Source: Thermosynechococcaceae cyanobacterium Okahandja (lineage in GTDB: Bacteria; Cyanobacteriota; Cyanobacteriia; Thermosynechococcales; Thermosynechococcaceae). Taken from it: 64,000 nucleotides of DNA. Below the pieces are notes generated by a model. The model was given only the letters and a program-made list of their open reading frames with translations, searched no databases and had not been told where the DNA came from. The position numbers and the translations under genes were made by a program. Positions within the stretch are counted from its first letter, which is position 1; every line of letters begins with the position of its first letter. Below, piece by piece: positions 47,702-57,775 of this stretch. The DNA is taken from assembly GCA_041530395.1 (NCBI GenBank), contig CP136945.1, forward strand, positions 1,550,001 to 1,614,000. Direction: 5' to 3'.

Positions 47702-48710
47702 CTTCCCTCGCCCACCCCTTGTAAACCTGAATCTCCACAGCGGAAAAAAGACTGGTTGTCGCTTCTCGAATTCTCCGCTCGGCCATATCGAAGTAGTGCG
47801 GATCGACTTCGCAGCCGATGCTGTGCCGACCGCAACGCGCCGCCGCCACGCTCGTGCTGCCAGTTCCCATGAAGGGATCGAGCACCGTGTCGCCGACGAA
47901 GCTGAACATGCGAATGAGGCGCTCGGCCAGTTCCACTGGATAAGGGGCTGGATGGTCTCGCGTTGATGCGCCCGTCAGTCCGGTCCAGATCTGTCGAAAC
48001 CATCGCTGGTAGTCGTCCATGGAGATGACACTCAAGACACGCTCGGCAAGCGAAGGTTTGCGGTAACCGCCCGGCTTTCTCTCCATGAGAATGAACTCGA
48101 TGTCGTTTTTTATTACTGCATTAGGCTCGTACGGCTTTCCGAGGAAACCGGCTCCACCGTTTTCGACCTCGTAGGCGGCGTTCGCGATCTTGTGCCAGAT
48201 GATGGGTGCAAGGTTGTCGAACCCGATGCGTCGGCAATGTTCTTGAATTGAAGCATGGAGCGGAACAACGGTATGCCGGCCGTCGTTCTTGCGACGAGAG
48301 AGACACACATCGCCAACAACACAGATAAGGCGACCACCAGGTACCAAGGCATTGAAGCAGTGCCACCACACCCGATCAAGCTCGACTAGGAATGCCTCGT
48401 AATCCGAAACGTGCCCAAGTTGACCATCCGCGCATCGGTATTCCTTAAGCGTCCAATACGGCGGTGAGGTCACAACGAGATGAACCGACTGCGGCTCTAG
48501 GTCTCCGAGAGATCGTGCGTCTCGAAGGAACAGCCGATGCCTTGTCGGAATCGAACGGACGGCATTGTCGCTGAGACTCATCAGACGGGCGTCCTTCGCT
48601 ATAGCCGGGATCGCGGTTTGAGGGTTCGCAAGCGACCGCAGTTCCTTGGGAACCCAATCCTCAAGTTTGCGGCTGTCTTCACGCACAGCGATGCTTCGAG
48701 CTTGCTTCAA
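47685..48710 (-). CDS. DNA methyltransferase, SPPY-type (beta class)
   Basis: A 341-residue modification enzyme. The catalytic motif TSPPYWTLKEY comes first and the SAM-binding motif LDPFMGTGSTSVAAARCG near the C-terminus, the beta-class order. SPPY suggests N4-cytosine methylation, although some SPPY enzymes act on adenine. A target-recognition region lies between the two. It is translationally coupled to the broken XhoI-like nuclease. The best-known XhoI-family partners are NPPY adenine methylases, so this pairing is unusual. The first roughly 45 residues are less certain. Confidence 0.88.
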   Translation of the reverse strand: MKQARSIAVREDSRKLEDWVPKELRSLANPQTAIPAIAKDARLMSLSDNAVRSIPTRHRLFLRDARSLGDLEPQSVHLVVTSPPYWTLKEYRCADGQLGHVSDYEAFLVELDRVWWHCFNALVPGGRLICVVGDVCLSRRKNDGRHTVVPLHASIQEHCRRIGFDNLAPIIWHKIANAAYEVENGGAGFLGKPYEPNAVIKNDIEFILMERKPGGYRKPSLAERVLSVISMDDYQRWFRQIWTGLTGASTRDHPAPYPVELAERLIRMFSFVGDTVLDPFMGTGSTSVAAARCGRHSIGCEVDPHYFDMAERRIREATTSLFSAVEIQVYKGWAREDADEL

Positions 48711-48791
48711 TGCGATATGTCTCCATATGTGACGTTGCGGCCTGAGATCTCCTGACCATTTGCCGGTTCGTCCCGTTCTGGCGTCCAGCTA

Positions 48792-49619
48792 TTAGCTATC
48801 GAGGAGCCGCCGCAGTTCTGCCATTTCATCTTGCACCGAGGAGCCGGGCGCGGTGTCTTGAATCTCTGCTGCGGCTGGGGGCGGTGAAGATGACACTTGC
48901 ACGTCATCAGTGGTGGCTTGGGGCAAGGTTCCGGCGGGGGAGGCATCCGGCAGTAAGCCGAGTTGCTTCTTCATTTCCAGCAGTTCAAATTGCACTTCAT
49001 CACTACCAGCAGAGCTTTCAAGGGCTTGGAACTGATTTTCGAGGGTGTCGCTACTTAACTCCGCAATCGCTTGAGAGCGCGCCTCCATTTGCAGGACTTT
49101 GTCTTCCATGCGATCAAAAACCGCCATGGCATTCGAGGTGCCCACCTTGCTCACCGCCTGATGAATCTGCTCTGAAGCTTTAGCGGCACGGGCACGGGCT
49201 TTGAGCATTTCTTTTTTGGTCTTCGCTTCTGCGATCTTGCTCTCGAGGGCTGTCAAGTTATCTTTTAGGGTTTTGACCTGTGCCCCCATCTGATCCACTT
49301 GTTTTTTTAGGGCTGTCGCCGTGTCGGTGGCAGTTTTTTTGCGGTTGAGGGCTTCCATGGCCAGTGCTTCGTCCCCCTTACTCAGGGCAAGCCGGGCTCG
49401 GTCTTCCCACTGTTTGGCCTGTTGGAGGTTTTGGGTATATTGTTGCTCAAGGCGCTTTTGGGCGGCGATCGCCTGGGCAACCGCTTGGCGAAGTTTTACC
49501 AAATCTTCATTCATGTCAATAATGGTCTGCTCCAGAATTTTCTCTGGATCTTCAGCCGCACTGACAATTGCATTGAGGTTAGAGCGCACGACCATGCCAA
49601 CCCGTTCGAGTAAACCCAT
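48792..49619 (-). CDS. vipp1: Membrane-remodelling ESCRT-III-like protein Vipp1 (IM30)
   Basis: A 275-residue PspA/IM30 protein that is mostly long coiled coil (LGLLERVG-type start; DPEKILEQTIIDMNEDLVKLRQ; AKTKKEMLKARARAAKASEQI). A linker rich in Ser/Pro/Ala and a short C-terminal helix (QDEMAELRRLLD) distinguish Vipp1 from PspA. It is needed for thylakoid membrane maintenance. The ATG at 49619 gives the conserved MGLLERVG; an upstream start is rejected. Confidence 0.95.
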   Translation of the reverse strand: MGLLERVGMVVRSNLNAIVSAAEDPEKILEQTIIDMNEDLVKLRQAVAQAIAAQKRLEQQYTQNLQQAKQWEDRARLALSKGDEALAMEALNRKKTATDTATALKKQVDQMGAQVKTLKDNLTALESKIAEAKTKKEMLKARARAAKASEQIHQAVSKVGTSNAMAVFDRMEDKVLQMEARSQAIAELSSDTLENQFQALESSAGSDEVQFELLEMKKQLGLLPDASPAGTLPQATTDDVQVSSSPPPAAAEIQDTAPGSSVQDEMAELRRLLDS

Positions 49620-49670
49620 GCTTCGCCTCATCAATAACTCGTTGACTCTACTCTAGCGCACCAACCCCAG

Positions 49671-50450
49671 TTACATGCCCATGATGCAGTAGCCCGCATC
49701 CACGTAGAGAATCTGTCCTGTAATGCCGCTGGCCAAATCACTGGCCAAAAAAGCCGCTGTGTTGCCCACTTCCGTTTGGGTCACTGTCCGCCGCAGAGGA
49801 GCCGTTGCTTCCACATGATGAATCATATCGAGAATGCCCCCTACCGCCGAAGAGGCAAGGGTACGAATTGGCCCTGCCGAAATGCCATTGACCCGCACCC
49901 CTTGCGCTCCTAACTCTGTCGCAAGATAGCGCACATTCATTTCCAAGGCTGCCTTGGCAATACCCATCACGTTATAGTTGGGCACTACCCGTACCCCTCC
50001 CAAATAGGTGAGGGTGACAATTGATCCACCATCGGTCATCAGTGGTTTTGCCGCCCGACTTAGGGCAATCAGAGAATAGGCACTAATATCTAGGGCAAGG
50101 TTAAACCCCTCCACCGACACTGCCGAAAACTCACCACTGAGATCCTCTTTTTGGGCAAAGGCTAAGCAGTGAATTAAGATATCAAGCCCTCCCCAAATGG
50201 CCTCCAGCGCCTGAAAAGCATCAGTTATCTGTTGGGGTTGCTGCACATCTAAGGGTAACAAGAGCTTTGGGGTAAGGGGGGCAGTCAGTTCCTCGACCTT
50301 CTGCTTCAACTTGCCCCGCTCGTCCGGCAGGTAGGTCACCGCCAATTCGGCACCCGCGGCATGGAGTTGTTGGGCAATGCCCCAAGCAATCGAGCGATTG
50401 TTGGCAATACCGGTAACAAGAGCGCGTTTTCCCGACAAGTCTAGGAGCAT
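49671..50450 (-). CDS. fabI: Enoyl-ACP reductase (NADH)
   Basis: A 259-residue SDR-family enzyme performing the last reduction in fatty-acid elongation. It has VTGIANNRSIAWGIAQQL, the active-site region with TYLGGVRVVPNYNVMGIAKAALE (Tyr and Lys of the FabI YxxxxxxK pattern), and SAGPIRTLASSAV. The length is normal. It lies upstream of vipp1 on the same strand. Confidence 0.96.
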   Translation of the reverse strand: MLLDLSGKRALVTGIANNRSIAWGIAQQLHAAGAELAVTYLPDERGKLKQKVEELTAPLTPKLLLPLDVQQPQQITDAFQALEAIWGGLDILIHCLAFAQKEDLSGEFSAVSVEGFNLALDISAYSLIALSRAAKPLMTDGGSIVTLTYLGGVRVVPNYNVMGIAKAALEMNVRYLATELGAQGVRVNGISAGPIRTLASSAVGGILDMIHHVEATAPLRRTVTQTEVGNTAAFLASDLASGITGQILYVDAGYCIMGM

Positions 50451-50525
50451 GATGTGCGGCCTTTAGTGATCATCCAAAACTTCATCCTAGCAGAGGGAGG
50501 AATACTTCTTTTGGAGAGACCTAGA

Positions 50526-50607
50526 TGGGCCGGGCTGGATTCGAACCAGCGTAGGCGTAGCCAACGGATTTACAGTCCGCCCCCATTAACCACTCGGGCA
50601 CCGACCC
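50526..50607 (-). tRNA. trnY: tRNA-Tyr (anticodon GTA)
   Basis: An 82-nt class II tRNA on the minus strand with the long variable arm expected of bacterial tRNA-Tyr. The acceptor is GGGTCGG/CCGGCCC, the anticodon loop CTGTAAA contains GTA, and the T loop is TTCGAAT. Confidence 0.94.
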
Positions 50608-50776
50608 ATTCATCGCAATCTCTAATCATAGCAGAGGTTGTGCCGGAAAAAATCCTTAAGAACGGCTAAAAATATCTCGCTCCAGAACGATCCATTTGAC
50701 CTAAGATGGGGGAAACTTCAACGATCCCCTTGATCTCCTGCGGTTGTCCCCCAGCATATTGGTAGGCAAACTCCCT

Positions 50777-52366
50777 ATGGCAATTGGTTATTTAGCACTG
50801 GTTCTGCACGCTCACCTGCCCTTTGTGCGGCATCCTGAGAGTGACTATGTTTTAGAGGAAGAATGGCTCTTTGAAGCCATCACCGAGACCTACGTTCCCC
50901 TACTGTGGATGTTTGAGGGTCTGAAGCGGGATGGTGTAGATTTCAAAATCACCATGAGCATGACCCCGCCGCTCATCTCGATGTTGCGGGATCCCCTCCT
51001 CCAAGATCGCTATGACCAACACTTGGCTCAGTTAGAGGAACTGGCGGAACTAGAGGTAGAGCGCAACACGTTTAATGGCCACATTCGCTATCTGGCGGAG
51101 CACTACGCTCAGGAATTTAACCGCGTTCGCCAAACGTGGGAAAGCTATAATCGCGATTTAGTGACGGCCTTCAAGCAGTTCCAAGATTCTAACAATCTGG
51201 AAATTATTACCTGCGGGGCCACCCACGGCTACCTACCGCTCATGAAAATGTATCCCCAAGCGGTGTGGGCGCAGTTACAGGTGGCCTGTGACCACTACGA
51301 GGAAACCTTTGGCCGCCCTCCCAAGGGAATTTGGCTGCCGGAGTGCGCCTACTACGAAGGGCTAGAGCGCATGTTGGCGGATACGGGGCTACGCTACTTT
51401 ATTACCGATGGCCATGGCATTCTCTATGCCCGTCCCCGCCCCCGTTTTGGAACCTATGCTCCTATTTTTACGGAAACAGGGGTTGCCGCCTTTGGCCGCG
51501 ATCACGAGTCGTCGCAACAGGTGTGGTCGTCTGAGGTGGGCTATCCGGGAGCTGCTGAATATCGCGAGTTTTATAAGGACTTGGGCTGGGAAGCAGAATA
51601 CGAGTACATTAAGCCCTACATCATGCCCAACGGTCAGCGCAAAAATACGGGCATTAAGTACCACAAAATTACCGGACGGGGCTTAGGGTTAGGGGATAAG
51701 CAACTTTACGATCCCTACTGGGCGCGGGAAAAAGCGGCAGAGCACGCCGCCAACTTTATGTTTAACCGCGAAAACCAGATCCGCTATCTGCACCACTTGA
51801 TGCAGCGCCCGCCCATTGTGGTGTCCCCCTACGATGCGGAACTGTACGGTCACTGGTGGTACGAGGGGCCATGGTTCCTCGACTTTCTGTTCCGGAAAGT
51901 ATGGTTTGACCAAGATACGTTTGCCATGACCCACTTGGCGGATTATTTGCGGGCACACCCCACCCAACAGGTCTGCCGTCCCTCTCAGTCGAGTTGGGGC
52001 TACAAGGGGTTCCATGAGTACTGGCTGAATGACACGAATGCGTGGATTTATCCCCACCTGCACAAAGCGGCAGAGCGAATGATTGAGTTGGCGAAAGGGG
52101 AGCCATGGGATGAATTGAGTTGGCGTGCCCTTAACCAAGCGGCGCGTGAGCTACTGTTGGCGCAATCCTCTGACTGGGCTTTTATTATGCGCACGGGAAC
52201 GATGGTGCCCTACGCGGTGCGGCGCACCCGCAGTCATCTGACCCGTTTCCATAAGCTCTACGAGGATATTAAGGCGCAAAAAATTGATGCGGGTTGGCTG
52301 GAAAAAGTGGAGGCTATTGATAATATCTTTCCTCACATTAACTACCGGGTGTATCGCCCCCTTTAG
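50777..52366 (+). CDS. Family GH57 glycoside hydrolase, probable 1,4-alpha-glucan branching enzyme
   Basis: A 529-residue GH57 protein. Family regions are visible: LVLHAHLPFVRHPE (region 1), ATHGYLPLM, the nucleophile region GIWLPECAYYEGLERML (region 3, with the glutamate in PECA), and PYDAELYGHWWYEGPWFL (region 4 with the acid aspartate). Thermophilic homologues of this length branch glycogen. It starts at ATG 50777. The end overlaps the histidine kinase gene by 4 bp. Confidence 0.88.
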   Translation: MAIGYLALVLHAHLPFVRHPESDYVLEEEWLFEAITETYVPLLWMFEGLKRDGVDFKITMSMTPPLISMLRDPLLQDRYDQHLAQLEELAELEVERNTFNGHIRYLAEHYAQEFNRVRQTWESYNRDLVTAFKQFQDSNNLEIITCGATHGYLPLMKMYPQAVWAQLQVACDHYEETFGRPPKGIWLPECAYYEGLERMLADTGLRYFITDGHGILYARPRPRFGTYAPIFTETGVAAFGRDHESSQQVWSSEVGYPGAAEYREFYKDLGWEAEYEYIKPYIMPNGQRKNTGIKYHKITGRGLGLGDKQLYDPYWAREKAAEHAANFMFNRENQIRYLHHLMQRPPIVVSPYDAELYGHWWYEGPWFLDFLFRKVWFDQDTFAMTHLADYLRAHPTQQVCRPSQSSWGYKGFHEYWLNDTNAWIYPHLHKAAERMIELAKGEPWDELSWRALNQAARELLLAQSSDWAFIMRTGTMVPYAVRRTRSHLTRFHKLYEDIKAQKIDAGWLEKVEAIDNIFPHINYRVYRPL

Positions 52367-53670
52367 GAGTGGTGCTGCGGCTGGATGTGGGGGTCTTTGG
52401 TGGCAATGGGTAACAAAATTGTAAATTTGCTGCCCTGCCCGGGTTCACTCTCCACTTGAATCTGGCCGCGATGGGCTTGGACAATCGATTGGGCGATCGC
52501 CAATCCGAGGCCGGTGCCGGAGGATGTGGTGCCCGGCAGCCGATAAAAGCGATCGAATAGGCGGGGTAACTCAGTGGCGGGGATGCCCACACCGTTATCG
52601 GCAATGGTAATGCGGTAGTGCTTACCCTGCTGTTCTAGGCGAATCTGAATGGTGCCGCACTCAGGGGTATATTGCACGGCATTGGCAACAATGTTTGTCA
52701 GCAGTCGGCTGAGATGATCGGGGTTGCCCCACAGGAGATAGGCCTGGTGCTCGGGGACGGTGGCGGGGGGATCGGCAATTTCAAGGTGGAGGGTCATTCC
52801 TTTTTGCTGGATGAATGGCTCCTGTTCCTCAAGGACGGCTAGCAGTAGGGCATCAAGGTGGCACGGCTGCGGATTCAGGGGCACGATGCCGCTTTCTTGG
52901 CGGGCTAAAAACAGTAGGTCATCCACCAAGCGGCTGAGGCGACGGCTGAGGCGTTCAATGACCTGTAGCTGTTGCCGCTGGACGGTTGGATCCGCGCTTG
53001 CTAGGGCCACTTGTACGTTGGTTTGAATGAGGGCGACCGGGTTGCGCAGTTCGTGGGAGGCATCGGCGGTAAATTGCTTGAGGTAGGCGTAGGATTCCTG
53101 TAAGGGGGCGATCGCCAAGCGGGAGAGAAACCAGCCACTAATACTGACAAGAATCAGTGTTATCGTTGCCCCCAGTAATAAATCCCACAAGAGGGCTTGA
53201 CTGGGTTGGCTGACCTCAAACCAGGGGTGGCTGACGCGCAAATAGCCTAGGAGGCGATCGCCCACCACCAAGGCAACAGTCATCTGCCGCACCCAGCGAT
53301 CGCCCCCCACTTGTACTGTCTCGGGGGTACGGCTCAGGTGCAAGGGCAGGTTAAGCGGCTCAGCAAACGTACTCCAAGCCAACTGTTTATCGGGAGTGAA
53401 TCCCTCCAAATCAATGTGATCCTCTTCAAGGGCTGCACTGGTGAGGGGATCGCTGCCCAAGCTTTTTTGCCAATCAATAGCTTCGGCAGTCCCCGTATCA
53501 ATTACCAAAGAGCGGCTAACGACCTCCACCACATGGCTGAGGGTATCATCAATCCGTTCGATGAGGGTACTGCGCACATAAACAAAGAACCCCGTGGCAA
53601 AAATCACCAGCAGTAAAGCGGTCACACAAACGTACCAGAGGGCTAAACGGTACTGGGTGGCTCGAAACAT
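52363..53670 (-). CDS. Membrane-bound sensor histidine kinase
   Basis: A 435-residue kinase. It has a transmembrane helix near the N-terminus (about 9-32), an extracytoplasmic domain (about 35-150), a second helix (about 155-178), a dimerisation/phosphoacceptor domain with the histidine in TADASHELRNPVALIQTNV, and an ATPase domain with NIVANAVQYTP, DNGVGIP and GTGLGLAIAQ. The style resembles RppB/NrsS-type redox or metal sensors. No response regulator is adjacent, so it is an orphan here. A TTG nine codons upstream of ATG 53670 is rejected. Confidence 0.88.
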   Translation of the reverse strand: MFRATQYRLALWYVCVTALLLVIFATGFFVYVRSTLIERIDDTLSHVVEVVSRSLVIDTGTAEAIDWQKSLGSDPLTSAALEEDHIDLEGFTPDKQLAWSTFAEPLNLPLHLSRTPETVQVGGDRWVRQMTVALVVGDRLLGYLRVSHPWFEVSQPSQALLWDLLLGATITLILVSISGWFLSRLAIAPLQESYAYLKQFTADASHELRNPVALIQTNVQVALASADPTVQRQQLQVIERLSRRLSRLVDDLLFLARQESGIVPLNPQPCHLDALLLAVLEEQEPFIQQKGMTLHLEIADPPATVPEHQAYLLWGNPDHLSRLLTNIVANAVQYTPECGTIQIRLEQQGKHYRITIADNGVGIPATELPRLFDRFYRLPGTTSSGTGLGLAIAQSIVQAHRGQIQVESEPGQGSKFTILLPIATKDPHIQPQHHS

Positions 53671-53693
53671 GGTCAGGTTGCCGTAAACGCTGC

Positions 53694-54707
53694 TCAAGGA
53701 GCCATCGGGCTGAGAGGGGCTGGGCTAAGCTGCGCCCACACGGCTTGCAGCATCGGTTCTACCCCTTGGCGGCTGGCGGCAGAAATAGCAAAAACAGGGT
53801 GACGCACATGGGCGGCCAAGGCTGCTTGTTTTCTATCTATTTCCTCCGATTCAAGGGCATCAATTTTATTGAGCGCCACAATTTGGGGACGCTCCCCTAA
53901 GCCATGGCCGTAGGCCAAGAGTTCGGTACGGATAGTCTCGTAAGCTGCAATCACATCCGTGGCGGTGGCATCAATTAGGTGGAGCAATAGCCGTGTGCGC
54001 TCAATATGGCGCAGGAACTCATGCCCTAAACCGGTGCCTTGGTGGGCACCCGCAATTAACCCAGGAATATCAGCAAAGACGGTGCCATCGCCGTTGGGCT
54101 GGCGCACTACCCCTAAATTGGGCACAAGGGTGGTAAAGGGATAGTCGGCAATTTTCGGTCGCGCCGCTGAGAGGACTGAAATCAGGGTCGATTTACCGGC
54201 ATTGGGTAGGCCAATAATGCCCACTTCCGCCAGTAGCTTAAGTTCTAAGCGCAGGTGACGTTCTTCTCCCTCTAACCCCGGCAGGGCGTAGTCGGGTGCC
54301 CGCTGCTGGTTGCTGAGGAAGTGTTTATTGCCAAGGCCACCTTTGCCCCCCTTGGCCACAAGGAGGGTTTGACCGGGGGTGGTTAAATCGCCCAAGCACT
54401 CCTCGGTATCTGCATCCCAGACAACGGTGCCACAGGGTACTTCAATCACCAAGTCGGCACCACAGGCACCGGTGCGATTACTGGGGCCGCCCCGCTGACC
54501 CGATTCGGCCTTGAACCGGTGGGCATAGCGAAAGTCGAGCAGCGTTTGCAGGTGGGGTACCGCTTTGAGAATGACTGAACCGCCGTTGCCGCCATTGCCG
54601 CCCGCTGGCCCGCCTGCTGGCACGTACTTTTCACGGCGAAAGGCAACAATACCATCGCCGCCCTTCCCTGCTTTGACGTGAATTTCGGCAAGGTCAATAA
54701 ATTGCAT
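53694..54707 (-). CDS. obgE: Ribosome-associated GTPase Obg
   Basis: A 337-residue Obg protein. The glycine-rich Obg domain ([39 protein letters not shown]) is followed by the GTPase domain with [14 protein letters not shown] and NKID. It acts in large ribosomal subunit assembly. The ATG at 54707 gives the family start MQFIDL; an in-frame ATG at 54743 is an alternative. It is divergent from murJ. Confidence 0.93.
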   Translation of the reverse strand: MQFIDLAEIHVKAGKGGDGIVAFRREKYVPAGGPAGGNGGNGGSVILKAVPHLQTLLDFRYAHRFKAESGQRGGPSNRTGACGADLVIEVPCGTVVWDADTEECLGDLTTPGQTLLVAKGGKGGLGNKHFLSNQQRAPDYALPGLEGEERHLRLELKLLAEVGIIGLPNAGKSTLISVLSAARPKIADYPFTTLVPNLGVVRQPNGDGTVFADIPGLIAGAHQGTGLGHEFLRHIERTRLLLHLIDATATDVIAAYETIRTELLAYGHGLGERPQIVALNKIDALESEEIDRKQAALAAHVRHPVFAISAASRQGVEPMLQAVWAQLSPAPLSPMAP

Positions 54708-54813
54708 CGGTGCAGCCGATAGATTTAAGTACAGCTTTTCCATTGTATCTATGCGGCAGGAGCATTCGTTGCTACGATCGCCCACGAGTTCGTTATGAAG
54801 GCTGGCTTCGCGC

Positions 54814-56379
54814 GTGGAAAAACCCCAACGTTCCCTTGCCCGCATTGCAACCATTGTTGCTATTGCCACTCTCCTGAGCAAATTGGCCGGGTTGGTGCGC
54901 CAACAGGCGATCGCCGCTGAATTTGGTGTTGGAGCCGCCGTTGATGCCTACAGCTACGCCTACGTAATTCCGGGCTTTTTGTTTGTGCTCCTTGGCGGCA
55001 TTAATGGGCCGTTCCATAGCTCCATTATCAGTGTGGTACTCAAGCAACCGCCAGAAAAGGCCGCCCCCCTCGTCGAAACCATTACCACGGTTGTGGGCGG
55101 GCTGCTGTTGCTGCTCACGGCCCTCCTGATGCTTTTTGCCGAACCACTGGTGCAACTGATTGCCCCCGGTGCCACTCCCGAAATTCAAGCGCTTGCGGCG
55201 GAGCAGTTTCGGATCATGGCTCCCTTAGCTGTACTGTCGGGGCTGATTGGTATTGGCTTTGGTACCCTGAATGCTGCAGATCAGTACTGGCTGCCCTCCA
55301 TTAGCCCCTTGCTGTCTAGCCTGACGGTGATTATTGGCATTTGGTTTTTTGCCGATCAGGTTGGGCCGGCGGTCCTAGCGTGGGGCACCCTTGCGGGAGG
55401 CGTGCTGCAATGGCTGGCTCAAATTCCCGCTCAGTGGCAGGCGGGGATGGGTACCCTGCGGCTACGGTTTGATCTCAATCGGCCAGAGGTGCGTGAACTG
55501 ATCCGGTTAATGGGGCCAGCGACCCTCTCCTCCGGCATGTTACTCATTAGTGTCTATATCAGCCTCTTTTTTGCCTCCCAGTTACCCGTGGGCGCGGCCT
55601 CGGCCCTTAGCTATTCCCAACTGCTGTTTTTAACTCCCTTGGGCATTCTCTCAAACGTGATTCTTGTGCCCTACATGCCCATTTTCTCGCGCTTAGCTCG
55701 CCCAGATCAGTGGTCAGAGCTAAAGGAGCGCATTCGCCAGAGCTTGGTGCTAACGGCCTTGAGCATGATGCCCCTCGGTGCCATGATGGCTGCCTTAGCG
55801 CTGCCAGCGGTGCGGGTGGTCTATGAACGCCGCGCCTTTGATTTTGCCGCCTCGCAGTTAGTGGCCGCCCTGCTGCTGGTCTATGCCATCGGGATGTTCT
55901 TTTACTTGGCGCGGGATGTGATTGTGCGGGTGTTTTATGCCCTTGAGGATGGCCGTACCCCCCTTTATGTCACCCTCTGGGGATTGGCCTTTAACGCCCT
56001 GTTTTGCTTTTTCTTTACCAAGGCGTTTGGAGCCATTGGGCTGGCCATGGCAACGGTGGGGGTCAATACCGTATCGCTGATAGCCTTGGTCTGGATTTTG
56101 CAACGCCGTTTGCAGGGGTTACCTTGGGGTCAGTTGCTACCGCCCTTGTTGGGGGTGGCGCTGGCCAGTGGCCTGTGTGGTGTGGCGGCGTGGGGTACCC
56201 TCCACGGATTAGAATGGCTGTGGGGGCGTGACGGCTTGCTGGTTCAGGTATTCCAGGTGGCGATCGCCGGTAGTGTTAGCCTTGTCGTGTTTAGCCTTGC
56301 CATTGCCCCCCTAAAGCTGCCGGAACTTGAATTCTTTTTAGCTAAGGTACGGCGGTTTCTCCCCAAGCACAGGCAATAG
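54814..56379 (+). CDS. murJ: Lipid II flippase MurJ (MviN)
   Basis: A 521-residue integral membrane protein with about 14 hydrophobic helices. The MOP-superfamily start ([22 protein letters not shown]) and [22 protein letters not shown] are characteristic. It flips the peptidoglycan precursor to the periplasm. The start is a GTG at 54814. The intergenic region with divergent obgE is short (about 106 bp). Confidence 0.92.
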   Translation: MEKPQRSLARIATIVAIATLLSKLAGLVRQQAIAAEFGVGAAVDAYSYAYVIPGFLFVLLGGINGPFHSSIISVVLKQPPEKAAPLVETITTVVGGLLLLLTALLMLFAEPLVQLIAPGATPEIQALAAEQFRIMAPLAVLSGLIGIGFGTLNAADQYWLPSISPLLSSLTVIIGIWFFADQVGPAVLAWGTLAGGVLQWLAQIPAQWQAGMGTLRLRFDLNRPEVRELIRLMGPATLSSGMLLISVYISLFFASQLPVGAASALSYSQLLFLTPLGILSNVILVPYMPIFSRLARPDQWSELKERIRQSLVLTALSMMPLGAMMAALALPAVRVVYERRAFDFAASQLVAALLLVYAIGMFFYLARDVIVRVFYALEDGRTPLYVTLWGLAFNALFCFFFTKAFGAIGLAMATVGVNTVSLIALVWILQRRLQGLPWGQLLPPLLGVALASGLCGVAAWGTLHGLEWLWGRDGLLVQVFQVAIAGSVSLVVFSLAIAPLKLPELEFFLAKVRRFLPKHRQ

Positions 56380-56464
56380 CAACGGTTGCAGATCCTGATA
56401 ATGTCACGGGCTGGCGCAGGATAGAATAGAGAAGGTCTTCTTTACTCTTGACACTGACAACCCA

Positions 56465-57742
56465 ATGACACAACTCGACTGGCTGGCTCAAACCGATCCC
56501 CTTGTGGCAACCATGGTACAGCGGGAAGTCCAGCGCCAGCAGCAACACCTAGAACTCATTGCCAGTGAAAACTTTACCTCCGCGGCGGTCATGGCGGCTC
56601 AGGGCACCGTCTTAACCAACAAGTATGCTGAAGGGCTACCCGGCAAGCGGTACTACGGCGGCTGTGAATTTATTGATGAGGTGGAACAACTCGCCATTGA
56701 CCGTGCCAAGGAGTTATTTGGGGCAGCCCATGCCAACGTTCAACCCCACTCCGGTGCTCAGGCCAATTTTGCCGTCTTTTTGGCCCTGCTCAACCCCGGG
56801 GATACAATCATGGGGATGGATCTGTCCCATGGTGGCCACCTGACCCACGGCTCCCCCGTGAATGTCTCCGGCAAATGGTTCAACGTGGTTCACTACGGCG
56901 TGAATCCCGAGACCGAGCGCTTAGATATGGATCGGGTGCGGGACTTGGCGCGGCAGCATCGTCCAAAGCTGATTATTTGCGGCTACTCCGCCTATCCACG
57001 GCTGATTCCGTTTGCTGAGTTTCGCGAGATTGCCGATGAAGTGGGTGCCTACCTCTTGGCGGATATGGCTCACATTGCCGGTTTAGTGGCCACCGGTCAC
57101 CACCCCAACCCAGTCCCCATTTGCGATGTCGTGACTACTACCACCCACAAAACCTTGCGTGGCCCGCGGGGCGGCCTGATTCTCAGCCGCGATCCGGAAC
57201 TCGGCAAGAAACTGGATAAAGCCGTTTTCCCTGGGACTCAGGGGGGGCCGCTCGAGCACGTGATTGCTGCTAAAGCGGTGGCCTTTGCTGAAGCCCTTAA
57301 ACCCGAATTCAAAGCCTATTCTGGCCAAGTGATTCGCAATGCTCAAGCCTTGGCGGCAGGGCTGCAGGCACGGGAACTGCGGCTTGTGTCCGGTGGTACC
57401 GATAATCACCTGCTACTGATTGATCTGCGCTCGGTGAACCTGACCGGCAAAGATGCCGACCGGCTGATGGGCGAAATTAACATCACCACCAATAAAAACA
57501 CGATCCCCTACGATCCGGCCTCACCCTTTGTCACCAGTGGCCTCCGCTTAGGCTCTCCGGCTCTGACGACCCGTGGCATGAAAGAACCAGAGTTCAGCAC
57601 CATTGCAGAGATCATTGGCGATCGCCTCCATGCGCCTGAGGATGAAGCTGTTAAAGCTCGCTGCCGTCAGCGGGTGGCCGAACTCTGTGCAGCATTTCCG
57701 TTGTATCCCCACTTGCAATTGCCACAACCAGTGCTAGTCTGA
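56465..57742 (+). CDS. glyA: Serine hydroxymethyltransferase
   Basis: A 425-residue PLP enzyme that interconverts serine and glycine with tetrahydrofolate, also needed after photorespiration. Conserved blocks: [37 protein letters not shown], the PLP lysine in [15 protein letters not shown], and [13 protein letters not shown]. The length is normal. Confidence 0.97.
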   Translation: MTQLDWLAQTDPLVATMVQREVQRQQQHLELIASENFTSAAVMAAQGTVLTNKYAEGLPGKRYYGGCEFIDEVEQLAIDRAKELFGAAHANVQPHSGAQANFAVFLALLNPGDTIMGMDLSHGGHLTHGSPVNVSGKWFNVVHYGVNPETERLDMDRVRDLARQHRPKLIICGYSAYPRLIPFAEFREIADEVGAYLLADMAHIAGLVATGHHPNPVPICDVVTTTTHKTLRGPRGGLILSRDPELGKKLDKAVFPGTQGGPLEHVIAAKAVAFAEALKPEFKAYSGQVIRNAQALAAGLQARELRLVSGGTDNHLLLIDLRSVNLTGKDADRLMGEINITTNKNTIPYDPASPFVTSGLRLGSPALTTRGMKEPEFSTIAEIIGDRLHAPEDEAVKARCRQRVAELCAAFPLYPHLQLPQPVLV

Positions 57743-57775
57743 GAGGGAATCGTATCCATCGTTTAGCCGCAGCGG

